From NCBI GenBank assembly GCA_013288205.1, contig JABDCH010000004.1, positions 1 to 51,353 of the forward strand: 51,353 nt of DNA, in the 5' to 3' direction. Origin of the DNA: Bacteroidota bacterium. Its GTDB lineage: Bacteria; Bacteroidota; Bacteroidia; JABEUT01. Under the pieces are notes generated by a model, which was not told where the DNA came from, did not search any database, and was given only the letters and a program-made list of their open reading frames with translations. The position numbers and the translations under genes were made by a program. The stretch's first letter is position 1; every line of letters starts with the position of its first letter. Shown one piece after another: positions 16,785 through 26,284 of the stretch.

Positions 16785-17937
16785 CGTTTTCTGTTTGTTT
16801 TTCTGTTTCTGATTCCTGTTCTCCTTCTCTACTTACACTCAAAATCACACCTATAGCAATACTCGAAAACCATATCGATGTTCCTCCCATACTTACTAAT
16901 GGAAGCGGCTGCCCCGTTACAGGCAACAAATGGATGGCCACGCACATATTTACCATAGCCTGCAATACCAAGCTTAATGTAAGACCTATCGCGAGCAAGC
17001 TTCCAAATGTTTTCGGATTTCGCGTGGCAATCCGCACGCCCCTGAATAGCAAAGCGAGGTAAAAGAAAACCATTACCATGGCCATTACAAATCCATATTC
17101 CTCCACTAAAATGGCATAGATAAAATCGGAAGAAGCCTGAGGTAAAATATTTTTCTGCACGCTATTGCCGGGGCCTTTGCCAAAAGTTCCGCCGGTTGAA
17201 ATAGCAATCATAGCCTGGTCTGCCTGGTAATTGCTTGATTTATCACCTTTTGTAAAACTTTCAATACGCGATCTGGCTGTGGCGATACGGTTGTTAATAT
17301 GAGGAAACGCAAATACGATCAATATAAATAATGCCCCTCCTGCAAAGGCTATTCCCAGCGTAGTGAATATCAATTTTGCGCTTGCTCTTCCGATAAATAG
17401 AATGAACATGCAATTAATAAACAACAAACCCGCTGTGGAAATATTGGATGGAAATATTAATCCGCAGATGAGCAATATCGGTAATGTTACACTTATAACT
17501 CCCCGTTTTAAATTCCGCATGTCATCTTGCATCAACGTGATAGTTCGGGCTACATACACAATAAGTGCAAGCTTGGCAAAATCGGATGTTTGGAAGGTGA
17601 GCCCAAGACCCGGTATTTGCAACCACCGGGAAGCGCTTCCTTCATTTACTCCTTTCAGCAAGGTGAATAATAATAAGGGTACGGAGAGGATCAACGCTAC
17701 CTGGAAGATGCGGGAATAATAAGTGTATTTGATATTATGGGTCAGATAAATCAGCATAAAACCAAACAATAAAATGATAATGTGTTTGATTAAAAAATAC
17801 GTCGCATCACCTGACCGGCTACGGTAAGCAAGGGTAATTACCGAGCTATAAACGGCAAGAATAGATACCACAGATAACAGGAGCACTATTATCCAGATAA
17901 CTCTATCGCCTTTTATATGATTCAGTATCGCTTTCAT
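16768..17937 (-). CDS. ftsW: Division septum lipid II polymerase FtsW (SEDS family)
   Basis: A polytopic inner-membrane glycosyltransferase that polymerises lipid II together with FtsI. The 389 residues contain about ten membrane segments. SEDS signatures include GxxLTFQTSDFAKLALI near the middle, GGTFGKGPGNS, LVEEYGF and the C-terminal PLVSMGGTSIW. The cytoplasmic C-terminus is short and Glu/Thr-rich. It begins 1 bp after murD ends and its 3' end overlaps murG by 17 nt. RodA is the paralogous alternative, but position between murD and murG points to FtsW. Confidence 0.95.
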   Translation of the reverse strand: MKAILNHIKGDRVIWIIVLLLSVVSILAVYSSVITLAYRSRSGDATYFLIKHIIILLFGFMLIYLTHNIKYTYYSRIFQVALILSVPLLLFTLLKGVNEGSASRWLQIPGLGLTFQTSDFAKLALIVYVARTITLMQDDMRNLKRGVISVTLPILLICGLIFPSNISTAGLLFINCMFILFIGRASAKLIFTTLGIAFAGGALFILIVFAFPHINNRIATARSRIESFTKGDKSSNYQADQAMIAISTGGTFGKGPGNSVQKNILPQASSDFIYAILVEEYGFVMAMVMVFFYLALLFRGVRIATRNPKTFGSLLAIGLTLSLVLQAMVNMCVAIHLLPVTGQPLPLVSMGGTSIWFSSIAIGVILSVSREGEQESETEKQTENVVAAT

Positions 17938-17938
17938 T

Positions 17939-19282
17939 CTATAATGCTCTTACGGCTTCTTTAAATTGGTTGCCTCTGTCTTCATAATTTTCAAATAAAT
18001 CGAAACTTGCACAGGCCGGAGAAAGCAACACTGTATCTCCCTGCTTACTTGCCTTATATGCTTTCGTAACAGCTTCCTTTGCACTAGTTGCCTCTGTTAT
18101 AACCGGAACGATGGTAGAAAATGCACTGATAATTTTCCGGTTGTCTTTTCCCAGGCAAACAATAGTGTGTACTTTTTCTTTTACCAGATCTTTTAAAATA
18201 CTATAGTCATTTCCCTTATCAGTACCACCTACAATCCATACCACAGGCCTGCTCATGCTTTCCAGCGCGTACCATGCTGAATTCACATTAGTGGCTTTGG
18301 AGTCGTTGATAAACTCCACACCATGAATAGTAGCAACATATTCCAGGCGATGTTCAATATTGCGGAAATCAGAAAGGCTCTCCCTTATACTGTCTTTGCG
18401 AATGTCCATCACCTTGGCGGCTATTCCTGCGGCCATTGAGTTGTAAATGTTGTGCATACCTGGTAATGGTAATCTGTTTGCTGACATAGAGAATGAAGAT
18501 TTATTTACATTAAAAACTAGCTCCTGATTTATTAAACTTGCTCCCTCTTCCACAGGTTGCTTTATTGAGAAAGGATATTTTTTTACGGTTATATTTCTTT
18601 TTTCAACTTCCTTACTCGTTATTTCATCATCGAGGCAATAGATGAAAGAGTCATCGGAAGTTTGATTTTGTACTATCTTGAATTTGGAGTTTATATATTC
18701 CTCCAGATTATAGTTGTAGCGATCGAGATGGTCAGGCGTAATATTCAGAAGGATGGAAATATCTGCTTTGAACTTATACATATTATCCAATTGGAAACTG
18801 CTTAACTCCAATACATAATAATCGAAATTCTCAGTAGCTACCTGGTAAGCAAAACTCTTGCCCACATTACCGGCCAACCCTACGTTCAATCCTGCCTTCT
18901 TAAAAATATGATAGGTTAAAAGAGTAGTAGTAGTTTTACCATTGCTACCTGTAATGCAAATCAATTTTGCATTTGTATACCGTGAAGCAAATTCTATTTC
19001 TGAGATAACAGGAATATTGTTTGCTTTAATTTTTTGTATCAATGCTGCACTTTCAGGAATGCCGGGACTCTTTATAACCTCATCAGCATTGAGTATCTTA
19101 TCTTCTGAATGTGTACCTTCTTCATAAGGAATCTGCTCTGTTTGTAGCATTTCAAGGTACTTAAGTTTTATTTTTCCTTTGTCAGATAACCATGTTTCCA
19201 TACCCTTCTTACGTGCAAGAATAGCTGCGCCCACACCGCTTTCACCGGCGCCCAAAACCACTATTTTCTTTGCACTGTTCAT
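17939..19282 (-). CDS. murD: UDP-N-acetylmuramoylalanine--D-glutamate ligase
   Basis: Adds D-glutamate to UDP-MurNAc-L-Ala. I take ATG 19282 (447 residues, MNSAKKIVVLGAGESG) because it lies just after the mraY stop and puts the Rossmann glycine motif at the N-terminus; the longer frame to 19342 would add 20 unrelated residues inside mraY. Motifs are GAGESGVGAA (11-20), TGSNGKTTTT (111-120), LELSSFQLD and the C-terminal LLSPACASFDLFENYEDRG. It lies between mraY and ftsW as in most dcw clusters. Confidence 0.97.
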   Translation of the reverse strand: MNSAKKIVVLGAGESGVGAAILARKKGMETWLSDKGKIKLKYLEMLQTEQIPYEEGTHSEDKILNADEVIKSPGIPESAALIQKIKANNIPVISEIEFASRYTNAKLICITGSNGKTTTTLLTYHIFKKAGLNVGLAGNVGKSFAYQVATENFDYYVLELSSFQLDNMYKFKADISILLNITPDHLDRYNYNLEEYINSKFKIVQNQTSDDSFIYCLDDEITSKEVEKRNITVKKYPFSIKQPVEEGASLINQELVFNVNKSSFSMSANRLPLPGMHNIYNSMAAGIAAKVMDIRKDSIRESLSDFRNIEHRLEYVATIHGVEFINDSKATNVNSAWYALESMSRPVVWIVGGTDKGNDYSILKDLVKEKVHTIVCLGKDNRKIISAFSTIVPVITEATSAKEAVTKAYKASKQGDTVLLSPACASFDLFENYEDRGNQFKEAVRAL

Positions 19283-19284
19283 CG

Positions 19285-20529
19285 CTATCTTAATTTCAGT
19301 GTTATAATACTTACTACTGCGAGCATAATTCCAACAATCCAAAAGCGGGATACAATTTTTGATTCATGCAGGTTCATTTTTTGATAATGGTGATGCAGGG
19401 GCGACATCTTGAAAATGCGTCTTCCCTCACCATATTTTTTCCGGGTGTATTTAAAGTAGCTCACCTGTATCATCACTGATAAATTTTCAATTAAGAATAT
19501 TCCGCATAGGAGCGGAAGTAATAATTCTTTCCGGATGGCAATGGCAAAAACAGCAATGATACCACCTAATGCAAGGCTACCTGTATCGCCCATGAAAACC
19601 TGCGCCGGATAGGAATTATACCATAAGAAACCTACACATGCCCCTACAAAAGCGCTCATAAATATTACCAGTTCGCTGCAATTGGGGATGTACATAATAT
19701 TTAAATAATCTGCAAAAACATAGTTGCCAGACACATAGGCTAGCAGCATAAGCGTAACCCCAATAATGGCGGAAGTACCTGTTGCGAGCCCATCAATCCC
19801 ATCGGTTATATTGGCCCCATTTGAAACCGCCGTTACAATAAGAATAACGATAGGTATAAAAATTAGCCATGCCCATTTTTTATATCCATCACCCAAAAAT
19901 GAAATGAGCCATGAATAATCAAACTCATTATTCTTGATAAATGGAATAGTAGTTTCCATAGATTTGACAGATTTATTTTCATATTTCGGCAGATCACTGA
20001 TCCCTGCTTCCTGTCCTCCAATAATGGTTTGAGGTGCACTGTGAATTTTTTCCTTCACCACCACATTGCTATTAAAATAAAGCGTACAACCAACTATGAG
20101 GCCTATTCCAACCTGCCCAAATACTTTAAATCCACCGCTCAATCCTTTTTTATCTTTTTTGAAAACCTTTATATAATCGTCCAGGAACCCTACAGTACCT
20201 AACCAAATGGTGACAGCGAGCATGAGCAATACATATACATTCTCTAACCGGGCGAGCAACAAAGTAGGAATAAGGATAGAGGCAAGAATAATAAGGCCGC
20301 CCATGGTTGGGGTTCCTTCTTTTTCCTTTTGTCCCGTCAGTCCTAAATCGCGTATCGATTCACCTACTTGTTTTTTGTGCAGCAAACGGATAAGTTTTTT
20401 GCCAAATACCATTGAAATCAATAAGGAGATAATAACAGCCAAGGCCGCACGGAATGAAATGTAGTTGAATACATTTGCTCCCGGCAAATTATAGTGTGCT
20501 CTCAGATAATGGAAAAGATAGTACAGCAT
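19285..20529 (-). CDS. mraY: Phospho-N-acetylmuramoyl-pentapeptide transferase
   Basis: Makes lipid I by transferring phospho-MurNAc-pentapeptide to undecaprenyl phosphate at the inner membrane. The protein is polytopic, with aspartate motifs FLDDYIK (116-122), [10 protein letters not shown] (240-249) and [11 protein letters not shown], and the histidine loop MSPLHHHYQ. At 414 residues it is about 50 longer than the E. coli enzyme; most of the excess is a polar segment at about 155-215, between membrane segments and before NGANITDG, on the predicted periplasmic side. The start overlaps the murE stop by one base (TAATG). Confidence 0.97.
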   Translation of the reverse strand: MLYYLFHYLRAHYNLPGANVFNYISFRAALAVIISLLISMVFGKKLIRLLHKKQVGESIRDLGLTGQKEKEGTPTMGGLIILASILIPTLLLARLENVYVLLMLAVTIWLGTVGFLDDYIKVFKKDKKGLSGGFKVFGQVGIGLIVGCTLYFNSNVVVKEKIHSAPQTIIGGQEAGISDLPKYENKSVKSMETTIPFIKNNEFDYSWLISFLGDGYKKWAWLIFIPIVILIVTAVSNGANITDGIDGLATGTSAIIGVTLMLLAYVSGNYVFADYLNIMYIPNCSELVIFMSAFVGACVGFLWYNSYPAQVFMGDTGSLALGGIIAVFAIAIRKELLLPLLCGIFLIENLSVMIQVSYFKYTRKKYGEGRRIFKMSPLHHHYQKMNLHESKIVSRFWIVGIMLAVVSIITLKLR

Positions 20530-21995
20530 TAGCTTTGCAGTAGTGTTAGTGTTTCCGTTAGTATTTTTATATCATCAAAAGGATATTTCACTCCTTTTAT
20601 TTCCTGGTATTTTTCATGTCCTTTCCCTGCAAGCAGGATAATATCGCCGCGTTGTGCCAATTGGCAGGCAGCTTTGATAGCTTCCCTACGATCTTCAATA
20701 GCGAGGGATTTTTTCCTGTGCATTAACGTAAGCCCTTGCTCCATTTGGTGAATAATTTCAGCAGGTTCTTCGGAGCGTGGATTATCAGAAGTAAAAATTA
20801 CTTTATCGCTTTTCTCACAGGCTATGGACGCCATAATCGGGCGTTTGGTTTTATCTCTATCTCCCCCGCAACCAACAACCGTAATAATTTTTTCCTTGCT
20901 TGCACGAACATCATGTATAGTAGAAAGCACATTCGTCAATGCATCAGGTGTATGTGCATAATCAACTATTCCGATGGTTCCATTGGGAGCCTTTGTATAC
21001 TGGAATCTTCCTTCCACTGCATCCAGGCTGCTGAGAGTCTTCAATGTTTCTTCCTTGTTTTCTCCTAACAAAATAGCCACAGCATATATAGCAAGAGCAT
21101 TGTAAGCATTGAAAGTGCCAATCAGTTTTATCCAGATTTCACGTCCGTCTATTGTCAAGTCAAGACCGGAAAAAGTGTTTTCAATAATCCTACATTTATA
21201 ATCTGCAGCATTCTTTAAGGCAAATGTTTTCTTGGATGCTTTAGTATTTTGCAACATCACCAGTCCATGCGAATCATCTTTGTTCACTAATGCAAAAGCT
21301 GATTTTGGCAAATCATCGAAAAATTTCTTCTTGGCTTTAATGTATTCATCAAAAGTTTTATGGAAATCTAAATGATCGTGCGTAATGTTGGTAAATACAG
21401 CGCCTGCAAAGATTAATCCGGCAATTCTCCTTTGTACCACTGAATGGGAACTTACTTCCATAAAACAGTGCGTGCAGCCTTGCACAACCATCTCGTGCAA
21501 TAGTCTGTTTAATTCTAACGCATCAGGAGTGGTATGGGTAGAAGGAATAACCTGATCGTTAATCTGATTTTTAACTGTGGAAAGAAGTCCTGTTTTATAT
21601 CCCAGTTTGCTATATAGTTTATATAATAAAGTAGCAGTCGTTGTCTTTCCATTTGTACCTGTAATGCCCACTAATTTTAGTTTAGCAGAAGGCAGGTCAT
21701 AAAAATTTGAAGCAATAATACCAAGCGCTTCGGCTGAATCTACAACCCTTAAGTATGTTGTTCCCCTGTGTCTTTTTTCAGGAATTTCTTCACAAATAAT
21801 TGCGACAGCTCCGTCTTTAATTGCTTGCGTAATGAAATTATGCCCATCAACTGTCAGGCCCCTCACAGCTATAAAAAGGCATCCTTTCGAAACTTTCCTT
21901 GAATCAAATTCCACAGACGAAACGGCCATAGAGGTAGTGCCCATCACTTCCGTAAGTGCAACTTTGTATAATATGTCTCTCAACATCTTTTCCAC
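20529..21995 (-). CDS. murE: UDP-MurNAc-L-Ala-D-Glu--2,6-diaminopimelate ligase
   Basis: Adds the third stem-peptide residue. The 488 residues contain the ATP-binding GTNGKTTT (113-120), the metal/substrate segment THDHLDFH and the C-terminal DNPRSEEP motif. DNPR is the signature for meso-diaminopimelate rather than lysine as substrate, so the peptidoglycan is predicted to be of the A1-gamma DAP type. It starts directly after ftsI (no gap) and its stop overlaps the mraY ATG (TAATG). Confidence 0.98.
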   Translation of the reverse strand: MEKMLRDILYKVALTEVMGTTSMAVSSVEFDSRKVSKGCLFIAVRGLTVDGHNFITQAIKDGAVAIICEEIPEKRHRGTTYLRVVDSAEALGIIASNFYDLPSAKLKLVGITGTNGKTTTATLLYKLYSKLGYKTGLLSTVKNQINDQVIPSTHTTPDALELNRLLHEMVVQGCTHCFMEVSSHSVVQRRIAGLIFAGAVFTNITHDHLDFHKTFDEYIKAKKKFFDDLPKSAFALVNKDDSHGLVMLQNTKASKKTFALKNAADYKCRIIENTFSGLDLTIDGREIWIKLIGTFNAYNALAIYAVAILLGENKEETLKTLSSLDAVEGRFQYTKAPNGTIGIVDYAHTPDALTNVLSTIHDVRASKEKIITVVGCGGDRDKTKRPIMASIACEKSDKVIFTSDNPRSEEPAEIIHQMEQGLTLMHRKKSLAIEDRREAIKAACQLAQRGDIILLAGKGHEKYQEIKGVKYPFDDIKILTETLTLLQS

Positions 21996-24122
21996 TTACG
22001 ATAGTTTTAGAGTTATTCTTTGACCTTTAGCATAGCTAGTACCCGGCTCCACAGATTGTTCTCTTACGGCACCCGAACCTATAATGTTAACCTTCAAATG
22101 GGCATTTTCAAGCAGGTAAATGGCATCTTCCGCATCCATATTTTTAAGATCAGGAATAATACCTTTTTCCAATTGCTTTTGAGGGTTCCAATCCATCGCC
22201 CGTAATGTAGAATCCTGCACGTTAAAACCGATCCATGATGCATCCGATGGAGTTTGACATTTCATATCAAGTGATTGAAAAACTTTATAAATGTCATTTG
22301 CATCGCCACTTTTCACGAAAAGATTATTATTATTTTCTGTACGCGCAGAGTCATCAATAGGAGGATCCACTTTAATGCTGCTCGCATATACTTTGTCTGC
22401 AATCTCACGGAAAATAGGGCCAGCAGTTATATTACCATAATATCCATCTGTGCTGGGAGAATTAACTATTACGATACAGGAATATTGCGGATTATCGGCC
22501 GGAAAATATCCTACAAAGGAAGCCCGATAATTCGCCTTCAATGCTACTTTATACTGCCCTTTGGAAGCAATTTGCGCAGTACCTGTTTTGCCTGCAATAG
22601 CATATACTGTATTTCTCAAATTGCTTGCAGTGCCCCGTAATACGACTCCTTCCAGCATTTTACGCAACTTTTTCAACGTGGAGGAAGAACATACAGAAGG
22701 ATTCATAACAATCGGCTCAAACTTTTCTATTGCTTTACCATCTCTCGTTATGGCATCCACAAATTGGGGTTTCACCATTACTCCGTTATTAGCAACTGCA
22801 TTGTAAACAGTTAATGTCTGCAAGGGAGTCATAGTGAGTCCATAGCCTACTGAGAGCCATGGAAGTGTTGTTCCATACCAATTATTGCTTCCCGGATTGG
22901 GTATGCTGGGCGCACCTTCGCCCGGAATACTCAGGTTTAAGGGGTGGTTTAGTCCAAGCCGACATAAGCCATCTACAAATTTTTGAGGCTGTGTAGCATA
23001 ATGCTTATAAATAACTTTGGAAATACCTACGTTCGATGAAAGCTCGAATGCACGTTGCACATTTACCGTTGCACGTTCTTCGTCATTATGCTCCGCGTCT
23101 TTCATCACACGATCATAATAGGTATGCTGTCCGCCTTCCAGATTTACGCTATCAGTACTGTTGACAAGCCCATCTTCCATAGCCACCAATAGCGAGAATA
23201 GTTTGAAAGTTGAACCGGGCTCCATAGATTCGCCTATTGCATAATTGTATAATTCCTGGTAGGTATTGGAAGTATCCCTACGGGTAAGATTTGCAATGGC
23301 AAGTACTCTACCTGTTTTTACCTCCATTAATATCACACATCCGTGGTCGGCACGGTGAAGGAAAAGCTGTGTACGCAATGCATTTTCTGCCACATCCTGG
23401 TAATTCAAGTTGATAGTAGAAATAAGGTCGCAGCCGTTTTGCGGTTGAAGATTTTGTTCGTTGTTTAAAGGAACCCACACGCCACCCGCCGTTTTAGTCA
23501 TCAGGCCCTGGCCATTTACACCTGCCAGGTAAGAGTCATACGCACCTTCTAATCCAACAGGTTGTACATTATCTCTTTCGTATCCTATAGTACGTTCAGC
23601 AAGGTCTTTGAAAGGAAGTTCGCGGCGGTTATTTTGAGCTACAATCAATCCTCCTTTATACTTTCCCATACGTATAAGCGGGAAATGTTTCATTAATAAT
23701 AATTCGTCATAAGATACTGAGTGGTGAAGCATTACATATCGTTCTCCATTACCACGGGCGTTCTTCAAAATTTTAAGATATTCTTCTGAAGATTTATCCT
23801 TGAAAAGATTGGAAAGACATATACCTAACGAATCAATATTAGAGTCGAAAATGTCATCGGTCATGTATTCTGTATTTACATCCATAGCGACATCAAAATA
23901 CGGAAGTGATGTAGCAAGTAGGCCGCCATCTTCGGCATAGATATTGCCGCGCACCGCCTCGATGGTGCGGAAAGAAGTAGTGAAGTTAGCTTCTTCTTGT
24001 TTCCATTTAGCACCCTGCACATGCTGTATAAAAAACACCCTGGCACAAATAGCAATCCCCAGAAAGCTCATAAGTATATATAAGAGGTATGTGCGGAGCA
24101 CTATGTCCTTCTTCGCTTCCAT
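21996..24122 (-). CDS. ftsI: Septal peptidoglycan transpeptidase (class B PBP, FtsI) with PASTA domain
   Basis: Cross-links septal peptidoglycan. This 708-residue protein has an N-terminal membrane anchor (about 10-32), a PBP dimerisation domain, a transpeptidase domain with STFK (304-307, nucleophile Ser304), SSN (362-364) and KTG (512-514), and a C-terminal PASTA domain (about 650-708, starting IPDLKNMDAEDAIYLL). The PASTA domain is absent from enterobacterial FtsI but common in Bacteroidota and Firmicutes. Its ATG overlaps the ftsL stop by one base (TAATG). Confidence 0.96.
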   Translation of the reverse strand: MEAKKDIVLRTYLLYILMSFLGIAICARVFFIQHVQGAKWKQEEANFTTSFRTIEAVRGNIYAEDGGLLATSLPYFDVAMDVNTEYMTDDIFDSNIDSLGICLSNLFKDKSSEEYLKILKNARGNGERYVMLHHSVSYDELLLMKHFPLIRMGKYKGGLIVAQNNRRELPFKDLAERTIGYERDNVQPVGLEGAYDSYLAGVNGQGLMTKTAGGVWVPLNNEQNLQPQNGCDLISTINLNYQDVAENALRTQLFLHRADHGCVILMEVKTGRVLAIANLTRRDTSNTYQELYNYAIGESMEPGSTFKLFSLLVAMEDGLVNSTDSVNLEGGQHTYYDRVMKDAEHNDEERATVNVQRAFELSSNVGISKVIYKHYATQPQKFVDGLCRLGLNHPLNLSIPGEGAPSIPNPGSNNWYGTTLPWLSVGYGLTMTPLQTLTVYNAVANNGVMVKPQFVDAITRDGKAIEKFEPIVMNPSVCSSSTLKKLRKMLEGVVLRGTASNLRNTVYAIAGKTGTAQIASKGQYKVALKANYRASFVGYFPADNPQYSCIVIVNSPSTDGYYGNITAGPIFREIADKVYASSIKVDPPIDDSARTENNNNLFVKSGDANDIYKVFQSLDMKCQTPSDASWIGFNVQDSTLRAMDWNPQKQLEKGIIPDLKNMDAEDAIYLLENAHLKVNIIGSGAVREQSVEPGTSYAKGQRITLKLS

Positions 24123-24559
24123 TACTTTTTCTTGGCGGTATTGTACACTATTATTTTAGCAGGTGGCACAACTGCTTCTTTCAGCCCGATACTACTTGTT
24201 GCTTTATCAAGCTCTGATTCTTTACTTAAATACATGAGCTTATCTTCTGCTATAATGTATTGTATATGCAGTTCGGTAATGGTATTATCTAATGAATCTA
24301 GGTCTTTCAGACGGTTGTGAGCATAATAGCCATTGGCTATATAAAGCATCCCCAGGAAAGCTATATACAGAACAAATGGCAATGAACTAAGCGCTTTTTC
24401 TCCCGCCAGGAAGCCCCCGCTTATTACCGACAGTAAACCCTGCTTAGTTTTATTGGCAGATTTTTTAACTAGCGGTTCTACAGCATCAACAACCTGTTCC
24501 GAAGGATTTCCTTTGGCCAATTGTTCTTCTTTTTCTATGTCAGCGATCAACCTGTTCAT
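24122..24559 (-). CDS. ftsL: FtsL-like cell division protein
   Basis: A 145-residue bitopic protein: a charged N-terminal region of about 55 residues, one membrane segment (about 60-80, LPFVLYIAFLGMLYIANGYY), then a heptad-like segment (about 82-115) and a short basic end. This is the plan of the Bacteroidota FtsL-like family, longer at the N-terminus than E. coli FtsL (121 aa). Sequence conservation is low; the call depends on topology and position between rsmH and ftsI. It overlaps rsmH by 4 nt and ftsI by 1 nt. Confidence 0.82.
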   Translation of the reverse strand: MNRLIADIEKEEQLAKGNPSEQVVDAVEPLVKKSANKTKQGLLSVISGGFLAGEKALSSLPFVLYIAFLGMLYIANGYYAHNRLKDLDSLDNTITELHIQYIIAEDKLMYLSKESELDKATSSIGLKEAVVPPAKIIVYNTAKKK

Positions 24560-25452
24560 GCTACTTTTTCTGCTACTCTTAGTTTGGCGCTTCTCGCCCT
24601 GTTATTCAATTCTGTTTCTTGCTCGGTCGGAATAATTGGTTTGCGGGTTACCGGATTAAAGGGGCGGATGTCGTGCCCATACATATTTTTGACTGGTATC
24701 CCTTCAAAATTCCCGGCACGCATAAAATTCTTAACCAGGCGGTCTTCGAGTGAATGATAGGAAATCACAACGAGCCTTCCACCTGTGTTTATTAATTGGG
24801 TGCTTTGCATAAGCAACTCCCTCAATGCATCTATCTCCTGGTTTAGCTCTACGCGCAATGCCTGGAATACTTTTGCCAGATATTTATTTGGATATTGCAC
24901 TGGCGTGCATTCTTTAATCGCATGTATCAATTCTCCTGTAGTATGAATGTGCTGCTCTGCCCGCGCTTTTACGATAATATGAGCTAAGCGATGTGCATTA
25001 GCAATTTCGCCATATTCTGAAAAGATAAGTGTAAGTTTTGATACTGTATATGAATTAATAATATCGGCAGCGGTTTTGGTTTCAGTGGTGTTCATCCGCA
25101 TATCGAGAGGGGCGTCAAAACGGGTAGAGAAGCCGCGTTGGGGGGTGTCGATTTGGTGGGAAGAGATTCCCAGATCAGCAATAATGCCGTCTATACCAAT
25201 GATACCTTTTGCCTTCAACTCTTCTTTCATGTGCCTGAAATTGGCATGTATTGTATATAAATTTTTGTTTTCTTTTTTATTTTCAAGTGCATCTAAATCC
25301 TGGTCAAAAACAAACAACTTTCCATCTTTCAGCTTTTCCAATATCGCATTTGCATGTCCCCCACCGCCGAATGTTGCATCTACATAAATTCCACTCTCTT
25401 TAATATTTAACCCCTCTATACTTTCCTCAAGCAGTGCCGGCTTGTGATACAT
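24556..25452 (-). CDS. rsmH: 16S rRNA (cytosine(1402)-N(4))-methyltransferase
   Basis: SAM-dependent methyltransferase acting on C1402 in the decoding centre of 16S rRNA (formerly MraW). The 298 residues start with YHKPALLEES, followed by motif I YVDATFGGGGHA (23-34), and later carry LGISSHQIDTPQRGFS and VISYHSLEDRLVK, all family hallmarks. It begins immediately after mraZ ends and overlaps ftsL by 4 nt. Confidence 0.97.
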   Translation of the reverse strand: MYHKPALLEESIEGLNIKESGIYVDATFGGGGHANAILEKLKDGKLFVFDQDLDALENKKENKNLYTIHANFRHMKEELKAKGIIGIDGIIADLGISSHQIDTPQRGFSTRFDAPLDMRMNTTETKTAADIINSYTVSKLTLIFSEYGEIANAHRLAHIIVKARAEQHIHTTGELIHAIKECTPVQYPNKYLAKVFQALRVELNQEIDALRELLMQSTQLINTGGRLVVISYHSLEDRLVKNFMRAGNFEGIPVKNMYGHDIRPFNPVTRKPIIPTEQETELNNRARSAKLRVAEKVA

Positions 25453-25911
25453 TTACAATTCTGTTTTTTTATTCCCCATCACTTGCTCTGCCAATGCTGC
25501 AAAATCATCTGAACCTTCTTTCATAAACTTATCGTACTCTGCCTTCGACCATATTTCTATCCTGTTGGAATGCGCAAAAAGAATAGCTTCTTTGTCTATC
25601 CCCGCGTATTGCATAAGGGCTTTGGGAAGCAACACACGGCCGGAGCCATCTACTTCGACTTCAGTTGCACCATTGTTGAACTTACGCACAAATTCCCGGT
25701 TTTGTTTCACAAACAGGTTTAGTTCGTTTATCTGGGCCGTGATCTTCTCCCACTCTTTGTGCGGATACAGGTTCAATTGCTTTTCAAATCCACGGTTGAC
25801 CACAAACTTCTTTTGCTCTTTGGGCGGCAATTGCTTCTTCAGACCAGCAGGTAGCATCAGCCGGCCTTTCTCGTCCAATTTGCATTCATATTCTCCTATC
25901 AGTGCGCCCAT
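25453..25911 (-). CDS. mraZ: Transcriptional regulator MraZ
   Basis: First gene of the dcw cluster. The 152 residues hold two tandem AbrB-like/SpoVT half-domains: GEYECKLDEKGRLMLPAGLK at the N-terminus and a second repeat around VEVDGSGRVLLPKAL (about 85-100). MraZ forms ring-shaped oligomers and, in E. coli and mycoplasmas, binds direct repeats upstream of its own operon. Such repeats are present here at 25950-25975, so autoregulation is likely. Confidence 0.95.
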   Translation of the reverse strand: MGALIGEYECKLDEKGRLMLPAGLKKQLPPKEQKKFVVNRGFEKQLNLYPHKEWEKITAQINELNLFVKQNREFVRKFNNGATEVEVDGSGRVLLPKALMQYAGIDKEAILFAHSNRIEIWSKAEYDKFMKEGSDDFAALAEQVMGNKKTEL

Positions 25912-25931
25912 GGTTGTTTTTTACAGCAGTG

Positions 25932-25939
25932 TAAAATTA
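25932..25939 (-). promoter_or_regulatory. Possible -7 element (TAATTTTA) for mraZ
   Basis: A near match to TAnnTTTG on the minus strand about 20 bp upstream of the mraZ ATG. The MraZ repeats lie directly upstream, so bound MraZ would cover the region where a -33 element should be. The match is imperfect. Confidence 0.3.
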
Positions 25940-25949
25940 AGTCAATTTT

Positions 25950-25975
25950 TCCCACATTTTACCACTTTCTCCCAC
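25950..25975 (-). promoter_or_regulatory. MraZ operator: three direct repeats at 10-bp spacing
   Basis: On the minus strand three hexamers, GTGGGA, GTGGTA and GTGGGA, occupy 25970-25975, 25960-25965 and 25950-25955, exactly 10 bp apart. This matches the known MraZ binding pattern (TGGG-type boxes about 10 bp apart, same face of the helix). They lie 39 bp upstream of the mraZ start. Confidence 0.8.
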
Positions 25976-26248
25976 TTGTTGAAAACTTTTGCCCCATGGC
26001 CTTAACAATAAGGTAATATTAAAAAGCCTGAAAAGCTTATAATCAAAAGGCTTTCGAGGGTAGTTTTAGAATAATAAAAAGTCTTCCGGGAAATATTAAC
26101 CCCATGTTACGATTGTTAAAAACTCGGTACTACACAGTTTTAAAACCCGATTAAATAAGGTACTTGTTGCATTATAAATTCTGAAGTGATTGGAAAAAAT
26201 GTAAAAAATAGGATACGATACTATCCAGATGTTGCTTGAAAAGAATAA
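25976..26248. other. Non-coding spacer between mraZ and the M16 protease gene
   Basis: This AT-rich region belongs to the divergent gap (25912-26284). Apart from the MraZ operator and the M16 promoter at its edges I see one inverted repeat (26023-26054) and no convincing ORF or RNA gene. Regulatory RNA cannot be ruled out. Confidence 0.5.
26023..26054. repeat. Inverted repeat AAAGCCT / AGGCTTT
   Basis: Seven-base perfect arms (26023-26029 and 26048-26054) enclose 18 nt. The downstream arm is not followed by a T-run on the plus strand. It may be a weak structure or a protein site; significance is uncertain. Confidence 0.35.
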
Positions 26249-26256
26249 TACATTTG
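26249..26256 (+). promoter_or_regulatory. Putative -7 element (TACATTTG) for the M16 protease gene
   Basis: A TAnnTTTG match 28 bp upstream of the ATG at 26285. Confidence 0.5.
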
Positions 26257-26284
26257 TGGGGAATAAACAATGTTATAGGTACGT

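Noticed and set aside
19283..19342. N-terminal extension of murD
   Set aside because: The extra 20 residues come from the mraY 3' end, and the family start fits ATG 19282.
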